Shown: positions 8,852 through 17,709, counted from the first letter of the stretch. The stretch: DNA of 64,000 bases from Clostridium magnum DSM 2767 (GCF_001623875.1 NZ_LWAE01000010.1:62001-126000); one strand, 5' to 3'. Translations and numbers: made by a program. The notes: generated from the letters alone by a model not told the origin.

Positions 8852-9631
8852 CTATCTATTTTTAAAGCATTTATCTCTTTTGTCTATAAATGCTGCCATA
8901 CCTTCTTTTTGATCTTCTGTTGAAAAGCATTGTGCAAATACTTCAGCTTCATAGGATATTCCACTATCTATGTCGCATTGCATTCCTCTGCTTATAGCTG
9001 CTTTAGAAAGCTTAACAGCAATTGGTGCTTGAGCTGCCATAGTATTAGCTAATGTCTTAACCTCATCCATTAATTGTTCTGGTTCAACTACTTTATTGAC
9101 CAATCCTATTCTTAAAGCTTCCTGTGCATCTATCACTTTTCCAGAGAATATAAGTTCCTTCGCCATTCCTTCACCAACAAGTCTTGGCAGCCTTTGAGTT
9201 CCTCCAAAACCTGGAGTTATTCCAAGACCAACTTCAGGTTGTCCAAACTTAGCCTTTGAGGAAGCTATTCTTATATCACAGGCCATAGATAATTCACATC
9301 CTCCACCTAATGCAAAACCATTGACTGCTGCTATAACTGGTTTTCCCATATTTTCTAACATTCGAAAAACCTTATTGCCCAATATCCCAAATCTTCTGCC
9401 TTCGTCACTATTAAGGTTCTCCATTTCACTTATATCTGCTCCTGCTACAAATGCTTTTCCTGTTCCAGTAAGTATTACTGCTAAAATTTCTTTATCTTCA
9501 CACAGTTCATCAATGACAATATCTAATTCTTTTAAAATTTCTGAATTAATCGAATTTAGTGCCTTAGGTCTATTAATTGTAACTATTGCAATCTTGCATT
9601 CTTTTTCAAGAATTATATTTTTTAATTCCAT
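8852..9631 (-). CDS. crt: 3-hydroxybutyryl-CoA dehydratase (crotonase)
   Basis: 259 residues of the enoyl-CoA hydratase family: GADISEM and NGFALGGGCELSMACDI supply the oxyanion hole and catalytic Glu, followed by GQPEVGLGITPGFGGTQRL. It dehydrates 3-hydroxybutyryl-CoA to crotonyl-CoA. I chose the ATG at 9631; an ATG two codons upstream directly abuts the AGGAGG and leaves no room for initiation. First gene of the crt-bcd-etfB-etfA-hbd operon. Confidence 0.95.
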   Translation of the reverse strand: MELKNIILEKECKIAIVTINRPKALNSINSEILKELDIVIDELCEDKEILAVILTGTGKAFVAGADISEMENLNSDEGRRFGILGNKVFRMLENMGKPVIAAVNGFALGGGCELSMACDIRIASSKAKFGQPEVGLGITPGFGGTQRLPRLVGEGMAKELIFSGKVIDAQEALRIGLVNKVVEPEQLMDEVKTLANTMAAQAPIAVKLSKAAISRGMQCDIDSGISYEAEVFAQCFSTEDQKEGMAAFIDKRDKCFKNR

Positions 9632-9718
9632 ACACATCCTCCTATGGTTACATGATTAAAAATTGTCATCAAATTGAAAACAATTAATATAAAATTGTAA
9701 TACCCCATATTTTAAACA

Positions 9719-9737
9719 AAGCAAATTTTATGCCAAA
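9719..9737 (-). promoter_or_regulatory. Sigma-54 (-24/-12) promoter of the crt-bcd-etfBA-hbd operon
   Basis: Minus-strand TTGGCATAAAATTTGCT has GG and GC exactly 10 bases apart (GG at 9733-9734, GC at 9721-9722). It lies about 90-105 bases upstream of the crt start and is nearly identical to the ctfAB promoter. The AT-rich stretch between it and the activator sites at 10001-10042 gives the usual distance for DNA looping. Confidence 0.82.
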
Positions 9738-10000
9738 ATTACAATATATTCTTAGTTTCATTAATTTCATTTGTTATATAACTAAAAAACACATGATTTT
9801 TTAGTTTTTTTTAATAATTCTCAAAAGTTTTCACATTTTTTAATTATTCATTCTATAGATTTACTATATAAATATCAAATACTCTGTAGTTATATAGTAT
9901 TATGCTCTAAAGAGCCCTACCAATTAAAATATTCAAATTATGAGCGAAATCTATTATTGAAGAATCAGTTAAAATAATTGGTGTTGCAATTTCAGAACAG

Positions 10001-10042
10001 TGTCGCATTATTGCAACATTATTGTGTCTTTGTGTTGCGACA
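10001..10042. promoter_or_regulatory. Two 18-bp activator (UAS) sites upstream of the crt operon
   Basis: TGTCGCATTATTGCAACA (10001-10018) and TGTCTTTGTGTTGCGACA (10025-10042) match the palindrome found upstream of ctfAB. They lie about 265-325 bases upstream of the -12 element. The region also reads as a short minus-strand frame (9907-10089), which I regard as non-coding. Confidence 0.72.
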
Positions 10043-10267
10043 CTATTGTTTTTCAACTCTTGCCAATGATCATAATCAACGTTTTGCAAATACCTTTGAT
10101 ATATTTAAGCACTAGGACAAACTAAGAGGTTGGATGAATAAAATTGATTAATTAAGCGGGCTACCAAATCCTTTATTTCAGGTAAAAGATATCTATAATA
10201 TAATAAGACATGGAACTTTAAATGACTTTTCTATAATTTAGGGATACATCTAATTTAGGTAAAGGGT
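10043..10267. other. Non-coding AT-rich spacer
   Basis: Nothing recognisable as a gene. It lies between the butyrate UAS and an orphan plus-strand terminator (10268-10303). If that terminator serves a transcript, it would have to start in this stretch. Confidence 0.3.
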
Positions 10268-10303
10268 AAGCACAGCCCCATTATATAAGAAGCTGTGCTT
10301 TTT
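10268..10303 (+). terminator. Orphan rho-independent terminator, plus strand
   Basis: AAGCACAGC (10268-10276) pairs perfectly with GCTGTGCTT (10292-10300), and the run of five T ends at 10303. No plus-strand protein gene precedes it, so it may end a small RNA or be a leftover from rearrangement. Confidence 0.65.
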
Positions 10304-10343
10304 CATAGACATAAATTACGTTGGTATACTATAATTTAATCAT

Positions 10344-10377
10344 AAAAAAATATAAAGTATGTTGTTTTAATAACATA
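10344..10377 (-). terminator. Weak terminator after the phospho-beta-glucosidase gene
   Basis: On the minus strand a short TATGTT/AACATA stem (10358-10377) is followed by a U-run (A-run at 10344-10350 on the plus strand). It lies 40-70 bases beyond the stop of the gene at 10417. Confidence 0.4.
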
Positions 10378-10416
10378 TTTAGTAAAAAATTTGTATTTGA
10401 GAAATGTTACTTTTTA

Positions 10417-11847
10417 TCAGTTATTATTAATCAAACTTTTCCCGTTAGTTGAAATTACTTCTTTATACCAATAGAAGCTCTTTTTCTTATATCTTTCTAA
10501 TGTACCTGTTCCATCATCATGTCTATCAACATAGATAAAACCATAACGCTTTCTAAGTTCAGCCGTTGATGCACTAACAAGGTCAATACATCCCCAAGTA
10601 GTATAACCCCAAAGTTCCACACCATCTTCAATTGCCTCAGCTACTTGAACTAAGTGATCATTTAAGTATTGAATTCTATAATCATCATTTACAGTTTTAT
10701 TGCCATTTTCATCAGTAATTAACTCATCAAATGCACCTAAGCCATTTTCAACTATAAATAATGGTTTTTGATATCTATCATAGAATTGATTTAAGATATA
10801 TCTTAATCCTTGTGGGTCTATCTGCCATCCCCAATCTGATGCTTTTAAATATGGGTTTGGAACTCCACCAATAAGATTTCCTTTGCCCCTTATATCCTTT
10901 TCAGGATCTCCAGTTGCACAAGCACTCATGTAGTAGCTAAATGAAATGAAATCTACTGTATGCTTTAAGATTTCCTTATCACCAGGCTCCATTTTGATTT
11001 CTATATTATTTTCCTTAAAGAATCTGTTCATATATCTTGGATATTCCCCTCTTGCATGAACATCTCCAAAGAAAAGATTTACTCTATCTTGTTCCATCGC
11101 CTTTAGTACATCACTTGGTTTTGGTGTTAACGGATAATTTGGAATTCCAAGAACCATGCATCCAATTTTAAATTCTGGATTTATTTCATGACCAATTTTT
11201 ACTGCTAATGCACTTGCAACTAACTCATGATGCATAGCTTGATATAAATCTTGTTTGCTTAATTGTTCCTTTGGTGTCCATATTCCTGCACTCATATAAG
11301 GGAAATGTGTTGCTGAATTTATTTCATTGAAAGTTAGCCAATATTTCACCTTATTTTTATATCTCGTAAATATTGTTCTTGCATAGTTTTCAAAGAATCC
11401 TATTAGTTTTCTATTTACCCAACCATCATAATTCTTAGAAAGTTCAAGAGGTGTTTCGTAATGAGAAATTGTAACTAGAGGTTCAATCCCATATTTTAAA
11501 CATTCATCGAATAAGTTATCATAAAATTGTAAACCTTTCTCATTTGGCTCTACATCATCACCGTTTGGAAATATTCTAGACCATGCAATAGATGTTCTAA
11601 AGGTTTTAAAGCCCATTTCCGCAAATAACTTGATGTCTTCTTTATACCTATGATAGAAATCAATCCCTATTAGTTTCATGTTATCTTCTGTTGGTTCTTC
11701 TGTAATTGCTCCCATTATGCCTCTTGGCGCTATATCCTGTGTTGATAATCCCTTACCATCTTCATTGTATGCACCTTCACATTGGTTAGCTGCTACTGCA
11801 CCTCCCCATAAGAAACCGTCTGGAAATTTATTTATATTGTTCTGCAT
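10417..11847 (-). CDS. bglA: 6-phospho-beta-glucosidase (GH1)
   Basis: 476 residues, a glycoside hydrolase family 1 enzyme. The N-terminal signature is FLWGGAVAANQCEGAY, TFNEIN carries the acid/base Glu and IVENGLG the nucleophile Glu. The SASTAELRKRYG segment matches the phosphate-binding Ser/Lys/Tyr set of 6-phospho-beta-glucosidases, separating it from plain beta-glucosidases. It would hydrolyse the phosphorylated sugar delivered by the adjacent PTS transporter in the cytoplasm. Third gene of the antiterminator-PTS-glucosidase operon. The symbol is by analogy. Confidence 0.9.
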   Translation of the reverse strand: MQNNINKFPDGFLWGGAVAANQCEGAYNEDGKGLSTQDIAPRGIMGAITEEPTEDNMKLIGIDFYHRYKEDIKLFAEMGFKTFRTSIAWSRIFPNGDDVEPNEKGLQFYDNLFDECLKYGIEPLVTISHYETPLELSKNYDGWVNRKLIGFFENYARTIFTRYKNKVKYWLTFNEINSATHFPYMSAGIWTPKEQLSKQDLYQAMHHELVASALAVKIGHEINPEFKIGCMVLGIPNYPLTPKPSDVLKAMEQDRVNLFFGDVHARGEYPRYMNRFFKENNIEIKMEPGDKEILKHTVDFISFSYYMSACATGDPEKDIRGKGNLIGGVPNPYLKASDWGWQIDPQGLRYILNQFYDRYQKPLFIVENGLGAFDELITDENGNKTVNDDYRIQYLNDHLVQVAEAIEDGVELWGYTTWGCIDLVSASTAELRKRYGFIYVDRHDDGTGTLERYKKKSFYWYKEVISTNGKSLINNN

Positions 11848-11956
11848 AATTAATTCCTCCTAAAGTTAGATTTTTATTTATCTTACTGCATAGGTGTATA
11901 TCTTTCTTAATGTAAATAAAATTACTATTTTTATCATCCACTACTTACAAATAATA

Positions 11957-11989
11957 GCCATCATTTTCTATGTTTTAAAAAATGATGGC
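11957..11989 (-). other. Hairpin between the PTS gene and the glucosidase gene
   Basis: GCCATCATTTT (11957-11967) pairs with AAAATGATGGC (11979-11989). It lies about 60-90 bases after the PTS stop. It may lower or stabilise expression of the downstream gene; there is no long U-run. Confidence 0.45.
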
Positions 11990-12048
11990 ATTAGGCTTCA
12001 TAATTAGGAAATAAAGTAAGAACTATAATATTATAAAATTATTATTAC

Positions 12049-13884
12049 CTATACTACAGTTAATAATATTTCTCCCTTTTTAATTTGATTTATATCATCC
12101 GCTATAACATCTACATAATCCTTAGAATTTGTAACAATAACAGGTGTTATAACTTCATATCCTTCTTCCTTAATTTTTTCAATATCAAATTTAATTATCA
12201 AATCTCCTTGCTTCACTTTATCACCTTGCTTAGCTATTTGAGTGAAATGTTTTCCTTCTAATTGAACTGTATTTATTCCAATATGGATTAATATCTCTAC
12301 GCCATCTTCAGATACAATTCCAATAGCATGTTTTGTTGGAAATATTGTTGTAATTGTTCCATTGACTGGTGATAATACTTCGCCAACAGTTGGTTCAATA
12401 GCAACACCTTTCCCCATTGTTTCTGATGAGAAAACAGAATCATTTACTTCTGTTAACAACTTAACTTCTCCAGTTAGTGGACTTGCAACAACTTTTTTTC
12501 TTATAAGTAATTCACTATCTATGTCTGTTTTATTTTGAGAGACTTCATGTTTATCTTCAAATCCTAATGTTATAGTAAGAATCATTGATACAATAAAAGA
12601 AACTGCCACAGCTATTACATAAGATGTCATTGGTGAAAATGCCGGAATTGTTGTTAAACAAGGGAAGGCAAAAACTTTTTCCTTCACTCCAAGGAAGCCG
12701 CTAACTGCTCCACCAATTGCTCCCGCAACAGCTACATAAGGAATTGTACGTCTGTATCTTAATAGTAGTCCATAAATAATAGGCTCTGTTACTCCAGATA
12801 ATAATCCCGGTAATAATGTAGATCCTGCAAGTGTTTTAAGTTTTTTGTCCTTTGCTCTTAAGAAAACTCCAAGAGCTAAACCCATTTGAGCAAACGGAGC
12901 AGCTGCAGCCATAGCTATAATTGGGTCACCACCAGCGGCAAGATTTGCTAAAATAATAGGTACAAGTCCCCAATGAAGACCTAGAACAGTTAAAAATGTC
13001 CAAGCGGCTCCCATAATAGCGCCTGTTATTATACCACTTTTAGCACTTAGGAAACTAATTCCTTCTCCAATTGCATTTCCAGCGTAAACGCCAAAAGGTC
13101 CAAAAGCCATTGCCGTTAAAGGTACCATAATCATTAAAGATAACATAGGAACTAAAAACATCTGTACATCTTTTTGAACAACTTTCTTTAAAAATCTTTC
13201 AAGTATTGCAAATATACTAATAGCTATAAAAATTGGGAAAACAGACGATGAATAACTCATTAATACTACTGGCAAACCTATAAATGTAGTTGTTTTACCT
13301 GCAGCTAACAAAGCTGTAAAATTAGGTTCTAGAAGTGCCCCTCCAATAGCGGCTGCTACATAAGGATTTGCCTCTAACTTTATAGCACAAGTAACTCCTA
13401 GAAAAATTGGCAAGAAGTAGAATACAGCATTTGCTGCTGCAGATAAAATAGAATAAGTTCCACTCTTGTCAGACAATAAATGAGTCATTGTAAGAACTGT
13501 CAGCAGCGCTTTAAGCATACCTGATCCAGCAAGTGCTGGAAGTAATGGCGAAAAACTTCCTGAAATAACTTCAAAAATTCTAGAAGTAACTGATCCTTTG
13601 CTTTCAGGTTCTGAACTTGAGCTTGTTCCAAAACCACCAATTTTCATTATTTCCTTGTATACATTAGAAACATCACTACCAATAACTACTTGAAATTGTC
13701 CTCCACTCTCAACTACACTTAAAATACCATTGACTTTTTCAAGTTCTGACTTGCTTGCTTTCTTTTTATCTCTTAATTTAAATCTTAACCTTGTGGCACA
13801 ATGAACAAGGTTTAATACATTTTCCTGTCCTCCAACTAGTTTAAGAATTTCCTTTGCTAAGCTGCTATAGCTCATTTTTTCCAC
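12049..13884 (-). CDS. bglF: PTS beta-glucoside transporter EIIBCA
   Basis: 611 residues in the order IIB-IIC-IIA. IIB has its phosphorylated Cys29 in NLVHCATRLRF. IIC is a membrane domain (about 105-460) with GMVTEPIIYG-like substrate motif (here GVTEPIIYG). IIA begins near VVASPLTGEV, with the active His534 in EILIHIGINTVQ. It imports and phosphorylates beta-glucosides using PEP via HPr. It lies between the antiterminator gene and the phospho-beta-glucosidase gene, and its leader has a RAT/terminator switch (13933-14069). Confidence 0.92.
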   Translation of the reverse strand: MEKMSYSSLAKEILKLVGGQENVLNLVHCATRLRFKLRDKKKASKSELEKVNGILSVVESGGQFQVVIGSDVSNVYKEIMKIGGFGTSSSSEPESKGSVTSRIFEVISGSFSPLLPALAGSGMLKALLTVLTMTHLLSDKSGTYSILSAAANAVFYFLPIFLGVTCAIKLEANPYVAAAIGGALLEPNFTALLAAGKTTTFIGLPVVLMSYSSSVFPIFIAISIFAILERFLKKVVQKDVQMFLVPMLSLMIMVPLTAMAFGPFGVYAGNAIGEGISFLSAKSGIITGAIMGAAWTFLTVLGLHWGLVPIILANLAAGGDPIIAMAAAAPFAQMGLALGVFLRAKDKKLKTLAGSTLLPGLLSGVTEPIIYGLLLRYRRTIPYVAVAGAIGGAVSGFLGVKEKVFAFPCLTTIPAFSPMTSYVIAVAVSFIVSMILTITLGFEDKHEVSQNKTDIDSELLIRKKVVASPLTGEVKLLTEVNDSVFSSETMGKGVAIEPTVGEVLSPVNGTITTIFPTKHAIGIVSEDGVEILIHIGINTVQLEGKHFTQIAKQGDKVKQGDLIIKFDIEKIKEEGYEVITPVIVTNSKDYVDVIADDINQIKKGEILLTVV

Positions 13885-13932
13885 CCCTTAAATTAATTTT
13901 ATTTGTTGTTATATAAAAATTTATAAGATAAA

Positions 13933-14069
13933 AAGACCTAAACTATAAACTAAATACCTCAATAGAATCATCCCTCTTTCAGCATGTATATATACTGAAA
14001 GCTGAAGACTTTCATAAATGAAGTATTTAGTAAACAATTTAGGTCTTGCCTGAACAACAGTCACAATCC
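13933..14069 (-). promoter_or_regulatory. RAT antiterminator site and terminator in the PTS gene leader
   Basis: On the minus strand the 28-base RAT at 14042-14069 starts GGATTGTGACTGTT and ends CAGGCAAGACC, matching the BglG/LicT target. Its 3' end overlaps the start of a long terminator whose outer arms are 14023-14047 and 13933-13957, ending in a U-run. Binding of the dimerised antiterminator would prevent the terminator. Confidence 0.85.
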
Positions 14070-14108
14070 TTAATTATTTACACTATTAAATATTATTTTT
14101 TAACTATC

Positions 14109-14942
14109 TTAATCCCTGCTAATTACTCTCTGAATATGCACTATTAAGTAGGTCATTTCATCATTTGTTATTGTAAATTGATAAGTTTTTTTTATAAACT
14201 TTTTTATTCTATCAGCACAATCATAGGCATCTGAATACTTTTCTCTAACTATATCATATAAATAGTCATCATCATTTTTAGAGGCTGTGTGATTTAGCAT
14301 TCTTTGTGCAAAAAATTTCAAGTGTGTTATTAATCTATGGTAACTTAAAGATTCTTCATCTAATTCAATTCTAAAATGATATTTAATTATACTTAGAATC
14401 TCTTGAATGATATTTGTTATATTTACAACATCAGGCATATTCACATTAAGTTGCGAATTTACAATATGCAGTGCAATGGATGCCGCTTCATCTTCTTCTA
14501 AACTCACTTCAAGTTTATCTCTTATTATCTCCAAAGCCTTAACTCCGATAGAATATTCCTGTTTATAAAATCTTTTTATTTCCCAAAGCATAGGATTTTT
14601 TATGTTTATCCCATCCTTATATCTAGTTAAAGCAAAATTAATATGGTCGGTGAGCGTTAAATATATGTTTTCGTTTAGTTTTTTTCCTAAGGCTTTTTCT
14701 GCATACTTTATTATTTCTTCTGAAATCTCCACATATTTTACAGGTATTTCACTTATGATGTTTTTTAATTTTTCAGATACCTCTTTATTCTCTAAAGTAA
14801 ATATCCTTTCAATTTTTTCTTCTTCTAGCTCATCGCCAGACTTCTTTTTAAATGCTAATCCAAGCCCCATTACAACTATTTCCCTATTTTGCTCATCTAA
14901 TACGGTTACAGCGTTATTATTTAGTATTTTTTTTATTTTCAT
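14109..14942 (-). CDS. licT: BglG/LicT-family transcriptional antiterminator
   Basis: 277 residues. An N-terminal RNA-binding domain (about 1-58: KKILNNNAVTVLDE) is followed by two PTS regulation domains, PRD1 (about 65-170) and PRD2 (about 175-277), with histidines (for example DHINFAL, SIALHIVN, THLKFFAQRM, VHIQR) that are phosphorylated by PTS proteins in this family. It would bind the two RAT elements seen here, one before its own gene and one before the PTS gene, making the operon inducible by beta-glucosides. Confidence 0.9.
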   Translation of the reverse strand: MKIKKILNNNAVTVLDEQNREIVVMGLGLAFKKKSGDELEEEKIERIFTLENKEVSEKLKNIISEIPVKYVEISEEIIKYAEKALGKKLNENIYLTLTDHINFALTRYKDGINIKNPMLWEIKRFYKQEYSIGVKALEIIRDKLEVSLEEDEAASIALHIVNSQLNVNMPDVVNITNIIQEILSIIKYHFRIELDEESLSYHRLITHLKFFAQRMLNHTASKNDDDYLYDIVREKYSDAYDCADRIKKFIKKTYQFTITNDEMTYLIVHIQRVISRD

Positions 14943-15033
14943 TTTATCACCACTTTAAAAATAATTATACTTTACGCAATAGTGGATAACATTATAATCT
15001 AGCAATTAGTATTACCCTTCCATAGGAAAATAA

Positions 15034-15131
15034 AAAACCTAAACTAATATCAGACACTTATACATTTACACACTTTGTACAAGTAAGTCTCATATTAATT
15101 TAGGTCTTGCCTGGAAAACCAGTCACAATCC
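15034..15131 (-). promoter_or_regulatory. RAT antiterminator site and terminator in the antiterminator gene leader
   Basis: On the minus strand the 29-base RAT at 15103-15131 begins GGATTGTGACTGG and ends CCAGGCAAGACC. It overlaps the terminator arms 15092-15108 and 15034-15050, which end in TTTTTT. This is autoregulation of the antiterminator gene. Only about 8 bases separate the RAT from the inferred IS91-like element end, so the native promoter has been displaced. Confidence 0.83.
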
Positions 15132-15218
15132 TATTAAAGAACGAAACCGCTATAAGCGGTGGCGGACTCTGTTGCAATTTAGAAATTTGAGTTTAAAATC
15201 TAAGATATGTATAAATTT

Positions 15219-15256
15219 AAAGTGGTAGTTATTTAAGCATAACTACCACTTTTTAT
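15219..15256. terminator. Perfect hairpin terminator at the left end of the IS91-like element
   Basis: AAAGTGGTAGTTAT pairs with ATAACTACCACTTT around a 6-base loop, followed by T-rich sequence on the plus strand. It is symmetrical enough to stop transcripts from both sides and would insulate the element's genes from the flanks. Confidence 0.7.
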
Positions 15257-15333
15257 CATGAACACTTCTTTTTATCCCTTATATTGTCAAGAATATAAGG
15301 ACAAACCAAACCAAAATAAAAAGGAGTGTTAGC

Positions 15334-16182
15334 ATGTCGGAATTAAGAAACAAGATGAAAATGTATATGGAGCTAAAAGGTTATAGCACAATAACAACAA
15401 AGTATTATCTTACTCATGTCAGTAACTTTTCTAAGTTTTACAACAAATCACCTCTACTGTTAGGCGAAAAGGAAATATGTGGTTACTTACATTATTGTAT
15501 CACAGAAAAACATTTAACGATAGGCTCTGTTAACTCAATTAATGCTGCCTTAAAACTTTTCTACACAAAAGTTTTAAACAAGTCATGGGATATCAATACA
15601 ATTCCTAGAATGAAGGAACGTAGAAGACTGCCAGTTGCATTATCTCCACAAGAAGTTAAAGCTATTTTTGATGCCACAGATAATATTAAACATAAGGCTA
15701 TTTTAATGACTACTTATTCCGCAGGGTTGAGGGTTAGTGAAGTCTGCAAGCTTAAAATTAAGGATATAGACAGCAAGAATATGCAAATATTTATAAGGCA
15801 AGGTAAGGGAAAAAAGGATAGGTATAGTCTCTTATCAAAAGCTAATCTTAAAATTCTAAGAGAGTATTGGAAAAAGTATAAGCCAAAAGAATTTTTATTC
15901 TCTGGAAGATATCGTACTGATGCCATAACACCACGTAGTGTTCAGAGAATATTTGAAAAAGCTAGAAAAAAAGCTGGAATTACTAAAAATGCAACAGTTC
16001 ACACTTTGAGACACAGCTTTGCAACTCATCTTTTAGATGCAGGTACTGATATTTGTTATATACAAAGGCTTTTGGGACACACACGTATAACTACTACAAC
16101 AATATATTTACATCTTAGAAGGATGGATTTACTAAGCGTAAAGAGTCCACTAGATATTTTATTAGGTGAAGGAAATGATTGA
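15334..16182 (+). CDS. Tyrosine recombinase/integrase of the IS91-like element
   Basis: 282 residues. An N-terminal SAM-like core-binding domain (about 1-90) precedes the catalytic domain with its set of residues: Arg in SAGLRVSEVCKL, the HTLRHSF box, LLGHTRITTT and the Tyr in TIYLHL. XerC/D-like in size. Its stop overlaps the start of the transposase gene, so the two are translationally linked, as in IS91-family members that carry an extra integrase. It probably helps resolve or integrate the element rather than the chromosome dimer. SD AAGGAG before the ATG. Confidence 0.87.
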   Translation: MSELRNKMKMYMELKGYSTITTKYYLTHVSNFSKFYNKSPLLLGEKEICGYLHYCITEKHLTIGSVNSINAALKLFYTKVLNKSWDINTIPRMKERRRLPVALSPQEVKAIFDATDNIKHKAILMTTYSAGLRVSEVCKLKIKDIDSKNMQIFIRQGKGKKDRYSLLSKANLKILREYWKKYKPKEFLFSGRYRTDAITPRSVQRIFEKARKKAGITKNATVHTLRHSFATHLLDAGTDICYIQRLLGHTRITTTTIYLHLRRMDLLSVKSPLDILLGEGND

Positions 16183-17359
16183 GGTTCAGGACATACTCTT
16201 AAAATACGGAGATGAGTATATCAGAAGGCATAGGCTGCCGCCACATTTGAGAAAGGTATTGAGTAATATTAAGGCTTCCAGAACATCAGAATTAGGCGGT
16301 CATATAGATGAATGCGAAGCATGTGGGCATATAAGGATTTCCTACAACTCCTGCAGAGATAGGCATTGTCCTAAATGTCAAACATTAGCAAAGGAGAAAT
16401 GGATTGAAGCTAGAAAAAATGATTTATTACCTGTATCCTATTTTCATGTTGTATTTACAATACCTCAAGAATTGAATTTTTTAGTCCTTACGAATCAAAA
16501 AGAAATGTATTCTATTTTGTTTAAGGCTACTTCGGAAACTTTATTAGAGCTCTCAAGAGATAGAAAATATTTAGGTGGGGAAATAGGTTTTACTACAATA
16601 CTTCATACATGGGGACAAAATCTTATGAATCATCCTCATATTCACTGTATAGTTCCTAGTGGTGGATTATCCTTAGATGGCACCCGCTGGATAAGTTCCA
16701 GAAAAGACTTCTTCATACCTGTTAAGGTTCTATCGAGGAAGTTTCGTGGGAAGTTTCTATACTACTTGAAGAAAGAATACTATAACAATCCAAAATTGAA
16801 ATTTGTTAATGAAGCTGAAGATTTGAAATACAAGGATATATTTCAATGTTTTATAGATAAGCTCTATAAGAAGAACTGGATAGTTTATTGCAAACCTCCC
16901 TTCGGAAGTGCGGAGCACGTTATCGAGTATTTAGGTAGATATACTCATAGGGTAGCAATATCTAACAATAGAATTATAGCTTTTCAGAATAGTTATGTAG
17001 TTTTTAAATGGAGGGATTATAGTGATAATAATAAAGAAAAGTATATGACTGTTACAGCTGAAGAATTTATACGAAGATTTATCATGCATATATTACCACC
17101 AAAGTTTGTTAAGATAAGACATTATGGAATCTTAAGCAATCGGAACCGAACAACTAAGCTTAAAAAATGCAAAAGGATTCTTAAAATGTCAGTTTCAAAA
17201 AATGAATCTGTGAGTAAGTTAAGTACAGCAGAACTTCTTTTAAAACTTACAGGTATAGATATTAATATATGTCCTTGTTGTAAAGGAAACATATCAATTA
17301 AGAGAAGAGTAGAACCTAGAATTTGTGCCCCACCAATTAGGGCTGCAAAAATTTCATAA
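16175..17359 (+). CDS. IS91-family transposase (HUH)
   Basis: 394 residues. The N-terminal zinc-binding region (CEACGHIRISYNSCRDRHCPKCQ-type, about residues 48-72) is followed by the replication-initiator-like domain with the HUH motif in NHPHIHCIVPSGG and later YLGRYTHRVAI. The C-terminus has a second CPCC cluster. I chose the ATG at 16175; a GTG three codons upstream is possible. It overlaps the recombinase stop by 8 bases. Such enzymes move DNA by single-strand rolling-circle transfer. No internal stop is seen, so it may be active. Confidence 0.88.
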   Translation: MIEVQDILLKYGDEYIRRHRLPPHLRKVLSNIKASRTSELGGHIDECEACGHIRISYNSCRDRHCPKCQTLAKEKWIEARKNDLLPVSYFHVVFTIPQELNFLVLTNQKEMYSILFKATSETLLELSRDRKYLGGEIGFTTILHTWGQNLMNHPHIHCIVPSGGLSLDGTRWISSRKDFFIPVKVLSRKFRGKFLYYLKKEYYNNPKLKFVNEAEDLKYKDIFQCFIDKLYKKNWIVYCKPPFGSAEHVIEYLGRYTHRVAISNNRIIAFQNSYVVFKWRDYSDNNKEKYMTVTAEEFIRRFIMHILPPKFVKIRHYGILSNRNRTTKLKKCKRILKMSVSKNESVSKLSTAELLLKLTGIDINICPCCKGNISIKRRVEPRICAPPIRAAKIS

Positions 17360-17548
17360 ATCAACGTGATTGGGAGTAGTGAAATAATCTACGGGGAGGG
17401 GGAGTTATGCAATTGTTAAGGAAAAAGTTTATGGTTTGTTTTCTCCTAACACCTAAATTTTTAAAAATATAAGAGAGCGACAGCTCTTAAGGTGATATGG
17501 GAAAGATTGAAACCCCATAGTATCTGCCCCGCGGTATTCGTTCTATAA

Positions 17549-17642
17549 TTTGTTTCTGAAATTGAGCAACTTTAGTAACTAGCATTCTTTAAGTGTATAT
17601 CTTAGGGTGCTAGTTTTTGCAAGCTCAACTTCAGAATACAAA
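17549..17642. repeat. Long imperfect palindrome (plus-strand terminator at its core)
   Basis: Arms of about 36 bases (17549-17584 and 17608-17642) pair with few mismatches around a 23-base loop. The inner AACTAGCA/TGCTAGTT stem is followed by TTTTG on the plus strand. It lies just beyond the IS91-like element's right end. It could be a terminator, a miniature inverted-repeat element or the original target context of the insertion. Confidence 0.5.
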
Positions 17643-17709
17643 TCTATTCAGAATATTATCTAATTTATGAATTAATAATACCACAAGACGTAAAGGTTGT
17701 CAATCTAAA

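Larger units (their letters stand above)
15139..17543 (+). mobile_element. IS91-like element with accessory tyrosine recombinase (boundaries inferred)
   Basis: It contains a tyrosine recombinase gene and an HUH transposase gene that overlap. The proposed ends share a short inverted match (GAACGAAACCGC at 15139-15150, reverse complement of GCGGTATTCGTTC at 17531-17543). Both are rich in small hairpins: CCGC/GCGG at 15147-15160, 15219-15256 and 15277-15300 on the left, and AAGAG/CTCTT and ATGGG/CCCAT at 17470-17520 on the right. The right end abuts GTTC, the tetranucleotide class favoured by IS91. Exact ends need comparison with an empty site. Confidence 0.6.

Noticed and set aside
9907..10089. 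A 60-codon minus-strand frame upstream of crt
   Set aside because: It consists mainly of the palindromic activator sites and AT-rich spacer, has no family resemblance and no convincing SD. A faint likeness of its start to the activator's C-terminus is probably due to the shared sites.
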